A DNA stretch of 16,479 bases, from assembly GCA_024655865.1 (NCBI GenBank), contig JANLFM010000010.1, forward strand, positions 1 through 16,479, written 5' to 3'. The notes beneath the pieces are model-generated. The model was given only the letters and a program-made list of their open reading frames with translations. It searched no databases and was not told the DNA's origin. This DNA comes from Caldisericota bacterium (GTDB lineage Bacteria > Caldisericota > JANLFM01). A program made the position numbers and the translations under genes. Shown piece after piece: positions 1 through 7,841 of the stretch (positions within the stretch are counted from its first letter, which is position 1; every line of letters begins with the position of its first letter).

Positions 1-421
1 CATCACCGGCATCGAGATGTTCCGTAAGCTCCTGGACGAGGGACGTGCGGGAGACAACGTGGGACTCCTGCTCCGGGGTATCGACAAGAAGGAAGTGGAG
101 AGGGGCATGGTTGTCGCCAAGCCCGGTTCCGTTAACCCCCACACCAAGTTCAAAGCCGAGGTCTACATCCTTTCCAAGGAAGAAGGAGGCCGCCACAAAG
201 CCTTCTTCACCGGCTATCGTCCCCAGTTCTACTTCCGCACCACGGACGTCACGGGAGCCATCAAGCTCCCCGAGGGAGTGGAGATGGCTATGCCTGGAGA
301 CAACGTGAACATGGAAGTTGAACTCATCTACCCCGTAGCCATGGAGGAAGGCCTGCGCTTCGCTATCCGTGAGGGCGGCCGCACCATCGGGGCAGGAGTA
401 GTGACGAAGATTATTGAGTGA
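1..421 (+). CDS. tuf: Elongation factor Tu, C-terminal part (5' truncated by window edge)
   Basis: EF-Tu is the GTPase that delivers aminoacyl-tRNA to the ribosomal A site. Only the last 139 codons are present. The frame is open from base 2 (reading ITGIEMFRK) and the stop is TGA at 419-421. What remains is the end of beta-barrel domain II and all of domain III. Family blocks visible here are [13 protein letters not shown], the [15 protein letters not shown] strand and the C-terminal [15 protein letters not shown], which contacts tRNA and EF-Ts in known structures. The GTPase domain lies upstream of the window. The ATG at 17 is an internal Met (EMFRK), not a start. rpsJ begins 1 base after the stop, the tuf-rpsJ linkage seen in many bacteria where fusA-tuf precedes the S10 operon. 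Codons are markedly richer in third-position G/C than in the following gene: by hand count 54 of the first 70 here against 38 of 70 in rpsJ. Confidence 0.98.
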   Translation, partial: ITGIEMFRKLLDEGRAGDNVGLLLRGIDKKEVERGMVVAKPGSVNPHTKFKAEVYILSKEEGGRHKAFFTGYRPQFYFRTTDVTGAIKLPEGVEMAMPGDNVNMEVELIYPVAMEEGLRFAIREGGRTIGAGVVTKIIE

Positions 422-422
422 A

Positions 423-728
423 ATGGCACAGAGAATCCGAATAAAACTAAAAGCATTTGACCACGCAATCCTGGATCAATCCACAATGAGGATCGTGGAT
501 ACCGCAAAGAGGACGGGTGCCCGGATTTCCGGACCCATTCCTCTTCCGACTGATAAGCATGTCTTTTGTGTGCTTCGCTCTCCGCACGTGGATAAGAACT
601 CCAGGGAGCATTTTGAGATCAGAGTGCACAAGAGACTCGTGGAAATACTAGATCCCACCAACGAGACAGTAAACGCTTTAATGAAATTAGAACTGCCGGC
701 TGGGGTGGATATTGAAATCAAGCTCTAA
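423..728 (+). CDS. rpsJ: Small ribosomal subunit protein uS10 (NusE)
   Basis: S10 sits in the 30S head. As NusE it also pairs with NusB in antitermination complexes and with NusG to couple transcription and translation. The product is 101 residues, the family's usual length, from [11 protein letters not shown] at the N-terminus to the closing GVDIEIKL. The family core [14 protein letters not shown] is at about residues 52-65. I chose ATG 423, which gives the family start MAQRIRIK. An in-frame TTG at 414 would overlap the tuf stop and add three residues with no family counterpart. Only a weak GAG lies before the start, one base after the tuf stop, so translation probably depends on ribosomes finishing tuf. 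This is the first gene of the S10 block, followed 12 bases later by rplC. Confidence 0.97.
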   Translation: MAQRIRIKLKAFDHAILDQSTMRIVDTAKRTGARISGPIPLPTDKHVFCVLRSPHVDKNSREHFEIRVHKRLVEILDPTNETVNALMKLELPAGVDIEIKL

Positions 729-740
729 GTGGAGTGAATC

Positions 741-1361
741 ATGAGGTCTTTAATAGGAAGAAAAATTGGAATGACCACTTTGTTCCAGAAAGAACAGGTA
801 GTTCCCGTTACGGTCATTGAGGCAGGGCCTTGCTACGTGCTCGATTTAAAGGACCTGAAACGTGACGGTTATAAGGCGATCCAGCTTGGTTTTGAGGAAG
901 CGAAGGAGAAGGAGCTTCCCAAACCTCAGCTGGGTGTTTGCAAGAAAGCCGGCGTTCCTCCAGTGAGAGTGATCGGGGAATTCCGGGTTGAAGAACTTCC
1001 CGAACTTACAATAGGCTCCCGATTAACCGTGGATATCTTTAAAACCGGGGACGCAATTCGTATCAGCGCGGTTTCCAAAGGGAAAGGATTCCAGGGAGTG
1101 ATGAAGCGCTGGGGGTTTGCTGGCGGGGGAGCTTCCCATGGCTCTATGGCGCATCGCAAACCGGGAGCCATCGGATGCCGCACGACCCCAGGGAAAATCT
1201 TTAAGGGAAAAAGAATGGCCGGCCACATGGGCCTGAAGAGAGTTACTATTCGGAACCTACAGGTGGTACAGGTGCAGCCGGAAAGAAACCTGATTTTTGT
1301 CAAAGGTAGCGTACCTGGATCCAGGGGCAGCCTGGTGATTATTCAGGAGGAAGGTAAATGA
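741..1361 (+). CDS. rplC: Large ribosomal subunit protein uL3
   Basis: L3 is an early 50S assembly protein whose central loop reaches towards the peptidyl transferase centre. The product is 206 residues, normal for bacteria. Visible family blocks are the N-terminal LIGRKIGMTTLF, the KGKGFQGVMKRWGF core (about 113-126), ASHGSMAHRKPG (131-142) and IFKGKRMAGHMG (153-164). The ATG at 741 has GGAG at 731-734. The stop TGA overlaps the rplD start as ATGA, a coupling arrangement. Within residues 142-151 the segment reads GAIGCRTTPG. The E. coli protein carries glutamines here (GQNQTPG), one of which is methylated by PrmB. Both are replaced, so that modification cannot occur at this place. From memory, similar non-Gln versions occur in Thermus and Chloroflexota. 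Confidence 0.98.
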   Translation: MRSLIGRKIGMTTLFQKEQVVPVTVIEAGPCYVLDLKDLKRDGYKAIQLGFEEAKEKELPKPQLGVCKKAGVPPVRVIGEFRVEELPELTIGSRLTVDIFKTGDAIRISAVSKGKGFQGVMKRWGFAGGGASHGSMAHRKPGAIGCRTTPGKIFKGKRMAGHMGLKRVTIRNLQVVQVQPERNLIFVKGSVPGSRGSLVIIQEEGK

Positions 1362-1984
1362 GCGAGATCACCGTTCCGTTATATGATCCCAATGGCCAAC
1401 AAACTGGAGTAGTGGAACTGCCCCAGCAAATCTTTGGTGTGGAATCGCATAGAGAATCAGTTTTACGTGCTCTCCGCCGCCAAATGGCTAACAAGAGGCG
1501 TGGAACTGCTTCTACGCTAACTCGAGGGGAAGTTGCGGGCGGCGGCAAAAAGCCCTACCCCCAAAAAGGAACCGGACATGCCAGACAGGGAAGCATTAGA
1601 TCCCCGCTATGGCCTGGTGGAGGGATCACTTTTGGCCCCCGCCCCCGGTCTTATGAGGTCAATATGCCTAAAGAAGAAAGGAGAAAAGCGATCTTCTCTC
1701 TCCTCTCAGATAAGGCAGGAAGCGGTTCCCTTTGCATCTTGAACCTGGAGAATCTGGAACCCAAGACCAAAAATGTAGTTTCTATATTGCAGGCTTTGGG
1801 TTTAGAAGGAAAGGTGCTTATGGTGGTTGAAAGGGTAGAGAGCGAAATATTGAAAGCCGCCAGAAACATCCCCTACGCCAGAGCGATTCTTTGGCAAAAC
1901 ATCAACGTGAAAGATCTCCTGGATTGTGATTATCTCGTTTTGAGCCAAAAGGCTCTGGCAAGGATAAAGGAGGTATGGGGATAA
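1358..1984 (+). CDS. rplD: Large ribosomal subunit protein uL4
   Basis: L4 binds 23S rRNA domain I. Its extended loop lines the nascent peptide tunnel and contributes to macrolide sensitivity. The product is 208 residues. The tunnel loop is clear at about residues 57-90, including GGGKKPYPQKGTGHARQG and the RSPLWPGGG turn. The C-terminal part has the usual alternating helix and strand pattern ending in a short ARIKEVWG tail. GGAGG at 1347-1351 is suitably placed before ATG 1358, and the start overlaps the rplC stop by 4 bases. In E. coli, L4 represses its own S10 operon through a leader RNA. Here tuf directly precedes rpsJ, so no such leader is visible in the window. The stop TAA overlaps the next start as TAATG. 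Confidence 0.98.
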   Translation: MSEITVPLYDPNGQQTGVVELPQQIFGVESHRESVLRALRRQMANKRRGTASTLTRGEVAGGGKKPYPQKGTGHARQGSIRSPLWPGGGITFGPRPRSYEVNMPKEERRKAIFSLLSDKAGSGSLCILNLENLEPKTKNVVSILQALGLEGKVLMVVERVESEILKAARNIPYARAILWQNINVKDLLDCDYLVLSQKALARIKEVWG

Positions 1985-2274
1985 TGAAAAGTCCCACCGA
2001 CATCATCATCAAGCCCCTCTTGGTAGAAAAGGTCATGCGCCAGAAGGAAGGAACTAAGAAATACGCCTTCTTGGTTACCCGTGACGCTAACAAGAAGGAA
2101 ATCAAGTGGGCCATTGAGACGATGTTCAAAGTTAAGGTCCAGTCCGTGAATACAGTAGTCCTGAGAAGTAAGCCAAAACGAACGAGGTTGATTCCCTCAA
2201 GGACTCCGGAACGGAAAAAGGCCATTGTTGCCCTTCAGCCCGGGCAGAGGATTGACATTTTGGAGAACCTATAG
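1984..2274 (+). CDS. rplW: Large ribosomal subunit protein uL23
   Basis: L23 lies at the exit of the nascent chain tunnel and is the docking site for trigger factor and SRP. The product is 96 residues, the normal length. It opens with the family motif DIIIKPLLVEKVM and carries the central DANKKEIKWAIETMFKVKV helix-strand block. ATG 1984 is preferred over the in-frame ATG at 1975. The ribosome binding site AAGGAGG at 1967-1973 is 10 bases from 1984 but only 1 base from 1975, and residues MGI added by the earlier start are not typical of the family. The start overlaps the rplD stop by one base (TAATG). The C-terminal arm (RKKAIVALQPGQRIDILENL) is complete. Confidence 0.96.
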   Translation: MKSPTDIIIKPLLVEKVMRQKEGTKKYAFLVTRDANKKEIKWAIETMFKVKVQSVNTVVLRSKPKRTRLIPSRTPERKKAIVALQPGQRIDILENL

Positions 2275-2283
2275 GAGTAACAA

Positions 2284-3111
2284 ATGGGGTTAAAAGTATA
2301 TAAGCCAACATCGCCTGGAATAAGATTCCGGGTATCGCTAAATCGAAAAGAATTAGCCTCGAAGGAGCCTGAAAAATCCCTCGTGCGACGCTTGATGAAA
2401 AACGCTGGCAGAAATAGCCAGGGGAAAATCACCGTTCGGCACAGAGGGGGAGGGGCTAAGAGGCTCTACCGGGTGATTGATTTCAAAAGGGATAAAGACG
2501 GGATTCCAGCAAGAGTTACGGCTATCGAATACGATCCCAATCGCACCGCCTTCATCGCGCTATTGACTTATGCTGATGGGGAAAAGCGGTACATCATCGC
2601 CCCTTCTGACTTAAAGGTCGGCGACACGGTCGTTTCGGGGGTCGAGGTGGATATCAAACCCGGAAACTGCTTGCCCCTACGGAACATTCCTACCGGCACC
2701 TTCATTCACAATATTGAACTTCAGATAGGCAGGGGAGGAATCCTTGTCCGTTCTGCAGGCAGCGCGGCTCAGCTTTTGGCGAAAGAGGAGCCCTATGCTC
2801 ATGTGCGCTTACCTTCGGGAGAAGTTCGCTTAATTCCCCTTGATTGTCGAGCTACCATAGGACAGATTTCCAATATTGATCACGAGAACATTTCCCTGGG
2901 CAAAGCTGGCCGTCGGCGCTTAATGGGTTGGCGACCTTCTGTCCGAGGTGTAGCCATGAACCCCGTAGATCACCCTCATGGTGGTGGCGAAGGAAGGTCA
3001 CCAGTGGGGATGCCCTCGCCGGTTAGTCCTTGGGGGAAGCCCACTCTGGGATATAAAACCAGAAGAGGAAAGAAATATTCCGATAAATTGATTCTGAAGA
3101 GGCGGAGATAG
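2284..3111 (+). CDS. rplB: Large ribosomal subunit protein uL2
   Basis: L2 is one of the most conserved ribosomal proteins. It is needed for subunit association and for a functional peptidyl transferase centre. The product is 275 residues, full length. The N-terminal OB-like RNA-binding domain contains [13 protein letters not shown] (51-63) and [11 protein letters not shown] (83-93). The SH3-like second domain contains GDTVVSG and [11 protein letters not shown]. The C-terminal [14 protein letters not shown] block (about 225-238) holds the histidine (H230) equivalent to E. coli His229. The protein ends in a basic tail, [17 protein letters not shown] at 2274-2277 precedes ATG 2284. rplB sits between rplW (9-base gap) and rpsS (3-base gap), as in the canonical S10 operon. 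Confidence 0.99.
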   Translation: MGLKVYKPTSPGIRFRVSLNRKELASKEPEKSLVRRLMKNAGRNSQGKITVRHRGGGAKRLYRVIDFKRDKDGIPARVTAIEYDPNRTAFIALLTYADGEKRYIIAPSDLKVGDTVVSGVEVDIKPGNCLPLRNIPTGTFIHNIELQIGRGGILVRSAGSAAQLLAKEEPYAHVRLPSGEVRLIPLDCRATIGQISNIDHENISLGKAGRRRLMGWRPSVRGVAMNPVDHPHGGGEGRSPVGMPSPVSPWGKPTLGYKTRRGKKYSDKLILKRRR

Positions 3112-3114
3112 AAT

Positions 3115-3399
3115 ATGGCACGCTCAAAGAAAAAAGGCCCCTTTGTGGACCAGCATTTGCTTAAAAAGCTCATGGAGCTGAACCAGAAGGGTGAAAAGCG
3201 GATAATTAAAACTTGGTCCCGGCGCTCCACTATTATCCCTATAATGGTAGGGCATACCATAGCGGTTCACAACGGGAAAGGACACGTTCCAGTTTACATA
3301 ACAGAACAAATGGTCGGACATAAGCTTGGAGAGTTTGCCCCGACAAGGACGTTCCGCGGGCACGGTGAACCCACCGAGCGGTCCACTGCGTTGAAGTGA
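3115..3399 (+). CDS. rpsS: Small ribosomal subunit protein uS19
   Basis: S19 pairs with S13 in the 30S head and forms bridges to the 50S subunit and contacts to the A-site tRNA region. The product is 94 residues. Family signatures are [12 protein letters not shown] at the start, [12 protein letters not shown] (about 40-51), [11 protein letters not shown] and the strongly conserved [16 protein letters not shown] near the end. A purine-rich GGCGGAG (about 3102-3108) lies before ATG 3115. The stop TGA at 3397-3399 is followed 8 bases later by the rplV ATG. Nothing is unusual in length or motifs. Confidence 0.98.
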   Translation: MARSKKKGPFVDQHLLKKLMELNQKGEKRIIKTWSRRSTIIPIMVGHTIAVHNGKGHVPVYITEQMVGHKLGEFAPTRTFRGHGEPTERSTALK

Positions 3400-3407
3400 G
3401 GACTGAT

Positions 3408-3746
3408 ATGGAAGTAAGAGCTCAAGTAAAGTTCATTCGAATATCTCCTCAGAAGGCTCGCAGGGTGATGGAGCTTATTAAGGGCAAGCCGGTAAAAGAG
3501 GCTATGGCCATCCTCAGCGTCCTCCCTCATAAGGGTGCTTTTCTCTTAAAAAAGCTTTTGAAATCTGCAATTGCTAACGCCGAGAACAACTACGACCTTA
3601 AGGCGGATGACCTCTACGTTTATCGGGTTTTTGCTGACACCGGGCCCACGCTTCCCAGGTACCTTCCAAGAGCCCGAGGAAGAGCAGACCGGATCAAAAA
3701 GAGGTCCAGTCACCTAACGATCGTGGTTAAGGAGAGAGAGGAGTAG
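3408..3746 (+). CDS. rplV: Large ribosomal subunit protein uL22
   Basis: L22 spans the 50S subunit, and its long beta-hairpin forms part of the exit tunnel constriction with L4. The product is 112 residues. Family blocks are [19 protein letters not shown] (about 9-27), [11 protein letters not shown] in the middle, and the hairpin with [21 protein letters not shown] (about 79-99). ATG 3408 is chosen because GAGG at 3398-3401 is six bases upstream and the resulting N-terminus ([11 protein letters not shown]) matches the family. An in-frame GTG at 3396 overlaps the rpsS stop and would add four unsupported residues. The gene ends 2 bases before the rpsC GTG start. Confidence 0.96.
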   Translation: MEVRAQVKFIRISPQKARRVMELIKGKPVKEAMAILSVLPHKGAFLLKKLLKSAIANAENNYDLKADDLYVYRVFADTGPTLPRYLPRARGRADRIKKRSSHLTIVVKEREE

Positions 3747-3748
3747 AA

Positions 3749-4420
3749 GTGGGACAAAAAACACATCCTTTTGGCTTACGCTTAGGAATTATCAACGAGT
3801 GGCGAAGCAAATGGTTTGCTTCTAAGAGGGCTTTTACAAAGCAACTTCATGAGGATCTTGAGATAAGGAAGATCGTCAAAGAAAGGTTCGCCGCCAGCGG
3901 AATTTCTACAGTGGAGATAGAGCGATCCTACAATAGAATTCGCGTTACGATCCACACGGCAAAGCCTGGCATGGTTATCGGCAAAGGTGGCGCAGGAATC
4001 GACGCTTTAAGGAAAGAGTTAGAAGCTCTTACCGGAAAGCAGGTACTTTTGAATATTGAGGAAATTCGGTATCCAGAACTCGACGCTCAGCTCGTGGCGG
4101 AAAACGTTGTCCAGCAAATTGAAAAGAGAGTCTCTCACAAGAGAGCCATGAAGCTTGCTATATCTCGTGCACTTAAAGCCGGTGCGCTGGGAATAAAGAT
4201 CGAGTGCAGCGGCCGCCTGGCCGGTGCTGATATCGCACGCTCAGAGTGGTACCGGGAAGGCCGCGTTCCCTTGCAGACTTTACGCGCCAACATCGACTAT
4301 GGAACGGCTGAAGCTTTGATCAAATACGGCCGGATAGGTGTTAAAACCTGGATTTATAAGGGGGACGTCATTCCTGGAGTATCAGCTGGCCCGGGCAAGC
4401 CAGAACACAAAAAGAGTTGA
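3749..4420 (+). CDS. rpsC: Small ribosomal subunit protein uS3
   Basis: S3 lines the mRNA entry channel of the 30S subunit and takes part in the ribosomal helicase activity. The product is 223 residues. It begins [15 protein letters not shown] type II KH domain follows with its GXXG loop as GKGG at about 78-81, within [17 protein letters not shown]. The C-terminal domain has [20 protein letters not shown] and the [11 protein letters not shown] block. The start codon is GTG (3749), the only candidate giving the family N-terminus, with a purine-rich stretch of GGAGAGAG type just before it. The rplV stop is 2 bases upstream. The 24-base gap to rplP is the widest in the cluster. Confidence 0.98.
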   Translation: MGQKTHPFGLRLGIINEWRSKWFASKRAFTKQLHEDLEIRKIVKERFAASGISTVEIERSYNRIRVTIHTAKPGMVIGKGGAGIDALRKELEALTGKQVLLNIEEIRYPELDAQLVAENVVQQIEKRVSHKRAMKLAISRALKAGALGIKIECSGRLAGADIARSEWYREGRVPLQTLRANIDYGTAEALIKYGRIGVKTWIYKGDVIPGVSAGPGKPEHKKS

Positions 4421-4444
4421 GGGATAAAAGGAGAATATTAAGCC

Positions 4445-4891
4445 ATGTTGATGCCTAAAAGGGTCAAATATCGAAAAATGCACCGGGGAAGAATGCGCGG
4501 CAAAGCTTATCGCGGCAATAAGCTGGCATTCGGGGATTATGGGGTTCAGGCTTTAGAGCCCTGCTGGCTAACAGCGCGTCAGATCGAGGCCGCTCGAATA
4601 GTCCTGACAAGGGCTTTGAGTAAAGGCGGTAAGCTCTGGATTCGCGTGTTTCCCCATAAACCCGTAACAAAGCACCCTGCTGAAGCCAGAATGGGTGGAG
4701 GAAAAGGTTCCCCGGAGTTCTGGGTAGCCGTTGTCAAACCAGGGACTGTACTATTTGAGCTTACAGGAATTCCCAGGGCCCAGGCCGAGGAAGCGGTAGT
4801 TCATGCCTCACATAAACTCCCAATAAAGGTGAGGTTTGTGGAACGAGAGCTGGAAGGTAGTGTGAAAGATGAAGGCGTTGAAGCTGCGTGA
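4445..4891 (+). CDS. rplP: Large ribosomal subunit protein uL16
   Basis: L16 binds near the A-site tRNA elbow and is a late 50S assembly protein. The product is 148 residues. It opens with [19 protein letters not shown] and has [22 protein letters not shown] (about 30-51) as two segments of the family pattern, then WIRVFPHKP (65-73) and [13 protein letters not shown] (82-94). AAGGAG at 4428-4433 is 11 bases before ATG 4445. A second in-frame ATG at 4451 is possible, but [11 protein letters not shown] is common at this position. The C-terminus extends about ten acidic residues beyond the usual end, and its coding sequence overlaps rpmC by 23 bases. Confidence 0.97.
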   Translation: MLMPKRVKYRKMHRGRMRGKAYRGNKLAFGDYGVQALEPCWLTARQIEAARIVLTRALSKGGKLWIRVFPHKPVTKHPAEARMGGGKGSPEFWVAVVKPGTVLFELTGIPRAQAEEAVVHASHKLPIKVRFVERELEGSVKDEGVEAA

Positions 4892-5078
4892 CTTTACTTT
4901 AGACGAGTTGAAGGGAAAGCTGGCTGACCTTAAGAGTGAACTTTTTAACCTGAGGTTCCAGCTTTCTACGGGTCAGCTCAGGAATCCCATGCGCATCAAA
5001 GAGGTGCGTAAGGATATCGCAAGGATCCTTACCGTGATCCGAGAGAAAGAGCTCAGTCAAGAGGACAAAGATGAGTAA
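4869..5078 (+). CDS. rpmC: Large ribosomal subunit protein uL29
   Basis: L29 is a small protein beside the exit tunnel, next to L23, where it helps form the docking site for nascent-chain factors. The product is 69 residues, predicted to be a helical hairpin. The family pattern is clear: [20 protein letters not shown], the turn [27 protein letters not shown] split over both helices, and a charged tail. ATG 4869 lies inside the end of rplP (23-base overlap) with only a weak GGAAGGTAG upstream, so its translation is probably coupled to rplP. Its stop overlaps the rpsQ start by 8 bases. Confidence 0.96.
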   Translation: MKALKLRDFTLDELKGKLADLKSELFNLRFQLSTGQLRNPMRIKEVRKDIARILTVIREKELSQEDKDE

Positions 5079-5361
5079 AACAAAGGTAATTTTAGGTAAG
5101 GTTCTCTCCAATAAAATGCAAAAAACAGTAGTTGTTGGGGTAGAGCGTAGGTTTAAGCATCCTCGCTACGGCAAGGTCGTTACCAAGATGACAAAGTTAT
5201 ATGCTCACACGGAACAAGCTATTGACCCCGGCGATGTCGTAGCAATTGTTCAGACCCGTCCTTTAAGCAAGCTAAAAAGATGGAAAGTCTTACGAGTAAT
5301 AACTAAGGGTATCGGGGAACTCGCTCTCCCCCAAGAAGGCGAGGAAGAGAGCAATGATTAG
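5071..5361 (+). CDS. rpsQ: Small ribosomal subunit protein uS17
   Basis: S17 is an OB-fold protein that binds 16S rRNA early in 30S assembly. The product is 96 residues, slightly longer than the usual 80-90 because of an acidic tail ([11 protein letters not shown]). Family blocks are [27 protein letters not shown] (about 9-35, seen as one continuous strand pair) and the [21 protein letters not shown] segment. ATG 5071 overlaps the end of rpmC by 8 bases and sits after the GAGG of AGAGGACAAAG. Its own end overlaps rplN by 8 bases. rpmC, rpsQ and rplN therefore form a chain of overlapping frames with the same 8-base overlap at both joins. In the E. coli order this gene ends the S10 operon. Here there is no break. 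Confidence 0.97.
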   Translation: MSKTKVILGKVLSNKMQKTVVVGVERRFKHPRYGKVVTKMTKLYAHTEQAIDPGDVVAIVQTRPLSKLKRWKVLRVITKGIGELALPQEGEEESND

Positions 5362-5722
5362 ACCCTACACCAGATTGAAAGTTGCGGATAACACTGGTGC
5401 CAAAGAGATCCTCTGCATTCGAGTGCTGGGAGGCCCCAATAAGAAATACGGTCGCGTTGGAGATGTAATTGTTTGCACTGTAAAGGAGGCTTCTCCGGGA
5501 GGATCTGTCGGTAAAGGCGATATCGTGAAAGCCGTTATCGTCAGAACCAAAAAAGAAACCAGAAGGCCAGATGGGTCTCTGGTAAGGTTTGACCAGAACG
5601 CGGCAGTGATCATTGATGATTCCGGCAACCCCAAAGGGACCAGAATTTTCGGACCAGTTTGCCGGGAGCTTAGAGATAAGGGCTATATGAAGATAATTTC
5701 ACTGGCACCGGAGGTCGTGTGA
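5354..5722 (+). CDS. rplN: Large ribosomal subunit protein uL14
   Basis: L14 binds 23S rRNA and takes part in an intersubunit bridge. Its surface is the target of the silencing factor RsfS in many bacteria. The product is 122 residues, exactly the typical length. Family features are the opening [22 protein letters not shown] (about 6-27, given here as the known block), [15 protein letters not shown], the [13 protein letters not shown] strand and [23 protein letters not shown] at the end. ATG 5354 overlaps the rpsQ stop by 8 bases. The start MIRP differs from the common MIQ only at the third residue. It is followed by rplX in a TGATG overlap. rplN opens the spc block. Confidence 0.98.
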   Translation: MIRPYTRLKVADNTGAKEILCIRVLGGPNKKYGRVGDVIVCTVKEASPGGSVGKGDIVKAVIVRTKKETRRPDGSLVRFDQNAAVIIDDSGNPKGTRIFGPVCRELRDKGYMKIISLAPEVV

Positions 5723-6060
5723 TGGCGATAGTTTCAAAGATCAAAACCCATATCCGCAAAGGTGACTTTGTGGTTGTGTTGTCAGGGGATGACAAAGGTA
5801 AGAAGGGCAAAGTCCTTAAAGTCTTCCCCGGGGAATCCAGATTAATTGTTGAGGGCATCAACATTGTGAAAAAGCATACCCGACCCTCCCAGAAGATGCC
5901 TCAAGGGGGTACCGTTACCATTGAGCAACCTCTACCTATGAGCCGGGTCATGCTTATTTGCCCCGCCTGCAAGCAGCCCACTCGCGTGGTGAGGCAAGAG
6001 GTCTCTGGCGGAAGAAGGGCCAGGGTATGCAAAAAGTGCGGAGAGGTCATCGATAAATAA
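5722..6060 (+). CDS. rplX: Large ribosomal subunit protein uL24 with zinc-ribbon tail
   Basis: L24 initiates 50S assembly at 23S rRNA domain I and sits near the tunnel exit. The product is 112 residues. It has an N-terminal KOW segment (about 10-40, with [19 protein letters not shown]) and the motif [11 protein letters not shown]. The C-terminal tail carries two CxxC pairs, C80-PA-C83 and C103-KK-C106, a likely zinc ribbon known in many thermophile, Firmicute and related L24 proteins and lacking in E. coli. ATG 5722 is preferred over the adjacent GTG at 5719. GGAGG at 5710-5714 lies seven bases upstream and the ATG overlaps the rplN stop as TGATG. The stop overlaps rplE as TAATG. Confidence 0.97.
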   Translation: MAIVSKIKTHIRKGDFVVVLSGDDKGKKGKVLKVFPGESRLIVEGINIVKKHTRPSQKMPQGGTVTIEQPLPMSRVMLICPACKQPTRVVRQEVSGGRRARVCKKCGEVIDK

Positions 6061-6668
6061 TGGCAACTAAAAAGTCTACAACCAAGACAAAGCAGGAACC
6101 CAAAGAGCCAGTAATACAGGAGCAACCTGGTCTTATCTTGAAAGAGAAATACCTGAAGGAGGTTGTCCCGGCTCTGATTAAGAGGTTCTCCTACAAGAAT
6201 ATTATGGAGGTTCCGAGAGTCCAGAAGGTCGTTGTCAGCCGAGGAGTGGGCGAGGCGGTTAGTAACCCCAAGGCCCTTGAAAATGCGGTTGATGAACTCC
6301 AGCTCATAACTGGACAAAAACCGCTAATCACCAAAGCCAAAAAATCAATAGCCTCTTTTAAATTGCGAACCGGCATGAAAATCGGCTGTCTTGTGACCCT
6401 AAGGGGGCAGAGGATGTACGACTTTTTGGCTAAGTTGATCAACGTGGCTTTACCTCGTATTCGTGACTTTAAGGGCGTCAGCCCCAGAGGTTTTGATGGG
6501 CGAGGAAATTACAACCTCGGATTGCGAGAACAGTTGATTTTCCCCGAGATCTCCTACGATAAGATCGACAAGGTTAGGGGAATGAACGTCACTATTGTAA
6601 CTAATGCCCAGACAGACGAGGAAGCTCGAGCGCTCTTAGAGCTATTGGGAATCCCATTCAGATCTTAA
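6060..6668 (+). CDS. rplE: Large ribosomal subunit protein uL5 with N-terminal extension
   Basis: L5 binds 5S rRNA and contacts P-site tRNA and S13 across the subunit interface. The product is 202 residues against about 180 in most bacteria. The canonical part begins near residue 27 ([17 protein letters not shown]) and contains the [26 protein letters not shown] and [11 protein letters not shown] blocks and the [12 protein letters not shown] motif. The extra N-terminus of about 24 residues is rich in Lys, Thr, Gln and Glu, with no predicted fold. ATG 6060 overlaps the rplX stop (TAATG), and GAGAGG at 6041-6046 is a distant ribosome binding site. An in-frame TTG just before the KEKYLKEV segment could give a standard-length protein, but no good ribosome binding site precedes it. 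I therefore favour 6060 and hold the start at moderate certainty. Confidence 0.96.
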   Translation: MATKKSTTKTKQEPKEPVIQEQPGLILKEKYLKEVVPALIKRFSYKNIMEVPRVQKVVVSRGVGEAVSNPKALENAVDELQLITGQKPLITKAKKSIASFKLRTGMKIGCLVTLRGQRMYDFLAKLINVALPRIRDFKGVSPRGFDGRGNYNLGLREQLIFPEISYDKIDKVRGMNVTIVTNAQTDEEARALLELLGIPFRS

Positions 6669-6680
6669 TGGAGGTATAAA

Positions 6681-6866
6681 TTGGCGAGAAAGGCTTTAAT
6701 TGAAAAGCAAAGGGGTAAACAGAAATATCCGGTGAGGCAATATAACCGTTGTGTGCGATGCGGTAGACCCAGAGCGTTCTACCGCAGGTTCGGACTCTGT
6801 CGAATTTGTCTCAGGCAATTAGCCTTGAAGGGTGAAATCCCAGGTGTCAAGAAGGCGAGCTGGTAG
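6681..6866 (+). CDS. rpsN: Small ribosomal subunit protein uS14, zinc-binding type
   Basis: S14 lies in the 30S head and is needed for late subunit assembly. The product is 61 residues, the short zinc-dependent form (type Z), rather than the roughly 100-residue zinc-free form. Four cysteines bind zinc: C24-VR-C27 and C40-RI-C43, around [11 protein letters not shown]. The C-terminus [11 protein letters not shown] is the family end. The start is TTG at 6681, set by GGAGG at 6670-6674 and by the MARKALI N-terminus. No ATG is available. It lies between rplE and rpsH with 12-base and 8-base gaps. No zinc-independent paralogue is visible in this window. Confidence 0.98.
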   Translation: MARKALIEKQRGKQKYPVRQYNRCVRCGRPRAFYRRFGLCRICLRQLALKGEIPGVKKASW

Positions 6867-6874
6867 GAGGAAAA

Positions 6875-7273
6875 ATGGCTAACTCTGATCCTATTGCAGA
6901 TATGCTTACTCGAATTCGCAATGCCAACCTGGCTTACCTGGAGACGGTAGAGATTCCGGCTTCTAAGATCAAAACCGAGATTGCCCGGATTCTCAAAGAG
7001 GAGGGCTACATTAATGATTTTGTGGTGGATAGCTCTTCAGGCCATGACATCATCCGTATCCATTTGAAATATGGACCCAAAAAGGAACGAGTAATTACTG
7101 GCCTGAAGCGGGTATCCAAACCCGGACGCCGGATTTACGTAGGCAAAGATAACGTACCCCGAGTGTTAAGGGGCTTAGGTATAGCCATTATTTCCACTTC
7201 CAAAGGCCTGCTCACTGATAGAGACGCCAGGAGGCTGGGAGAAGGTGGCGAGGTAATATGTTACGTCTGGTAA
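6875..7273 (+). CDS. rpsH: Small ribosomal subunit protein uS8
   Basis: S8 binds the central domain of 16S rRNA and is a core 30S assembly protein. In E. coli it also represses the spc operon by binding mRNA near rplE. The product is 132 residues. Family features are [16 protein letters not shown] at the start, [11 protein letters not shown], and the C-terminal [21 protein letters not shown] followed by [13 protein letters not shown] and [15 protein letters not shown] (TAGGAGGAAAA context, about 6865-6871) precedes ATG 6875. I did not recognise an obvious S8-binding mimic around rplE, but this cannot be excluded by eye. Confidence 0.98.
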   Translation: MANSDPIADMLTRIRNANLAYLETVEIPASKIKTEIARILKEEGYINDFVVDSSSGHDIIRIHLKYGPKKERVITGLKRVSKPGRRIYVGKDNVPRVLRGLGIAIISTSKGLLTDRDARRLGEGGEVICYVW

Positions 7274-7283
7274 GGAGCGAAAA

Positions 7284-7832
7284 ATGTCGCGGATAGGCAA
7301 AAAGCCAATACCTATACCCCCCGGAGTTACCGTTGACATCAAGGATCACACTGTTCGGGTAAAGGGACCAAAAGGGGTTCTGGAGAAACAGCTTCACCCG
7401 GCTATTCAGATATCCCTTGAAGAAGGAAAACTTGTGGTACGCAGGCCCGACGATGACAAGGAGCGCAGAGCTCTGCACGGTTTAACTCGAGCCCTGCTTG
7501 CCAACATGGTAAAAGGGGTAACCGAGGGCTTTTCTAAAGTTCTGGAGCTTTCTGGAGTGGGCTACAAAGCTCAAGTGCAAGGAGATAAGCTCGTTTTGAA
7601 TGTGGGATACACCCATCCCGTGGTTTTTGAAACCCCGCCCGGGATCTCAGTAAGCACTGATGGAGTTAAAATAACAGTTTCCGGGATTGATAAGGAAGCT
7701 GTTGGGGCCTTGGCCGCTCAAATCAGAGCTACTCGAAACCCCGACCCATACAAGGCCAAAGGAGTTAAGTATGAGGGCGAGATCATTCGGCGCAAAGCAG
7801 GTAAAGCTCTGGGTAAAGGGACTGGCAAATAG
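7284..7832 (+). CDS. rplF: Large ribosomal subunit protein uL6
   Basis: L6 binds near the sarcin-ricin loop and the factor-binding site of the 50S subunit. The product is 182 residues, made of two repeated alpha/beta domains. It starts [14 protein letters not shown]. The join of the domains reads [25 protein letters not shown] (about 73-97), and the C-terminal domain ends in [15 protein letters not shown] and a Gly/Lys-rich tail. AAGGAG ahead of ATG 7284 is a normal ribosome binding site. rpsH ends 10 bases upstream and rplR starts 9 bases downstream. Length and motifs are ordinary. Confidence 0.98.
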   Translation: MSRIGKKPIPIPPGVTVDIKDHTVRVKGPKGVLEKQLHPAIQISLEEGKLVVRRPDDDKERRALHGLTRALLANMVKGVTEGFSKVLELSGVGYKAQVQGDKLVLNVGYTHPVVFETPPGISVSTDGVKITVSGIDKEAVGALAAQIRATRNPDPYKAKGVKYEGEIIRRKAGKALGKGTGK

Positions 7833-7841
7833 GTGAACGAA

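Noticed and set aside
414-422. Longer start variants such as TTG 414 (rpsJ), ATG 1975 (rplW), GTG 3396 (rplV), GTG 5719 (rplX), GTG 7833 (rplR), ATG 8711 (rplO)
   Set aside because: Each adds residues without family support and is worse placed relative to the visible ribosome binding site than the ATG chosen.
2252-2280. TTGACA followed by TATAGG, possible promoter before rplB
   Set aside because: The spacing is only 12 bases and the second element overlaps the ribosome binding site of rplB. No hexamer fits at 16-18 bases.
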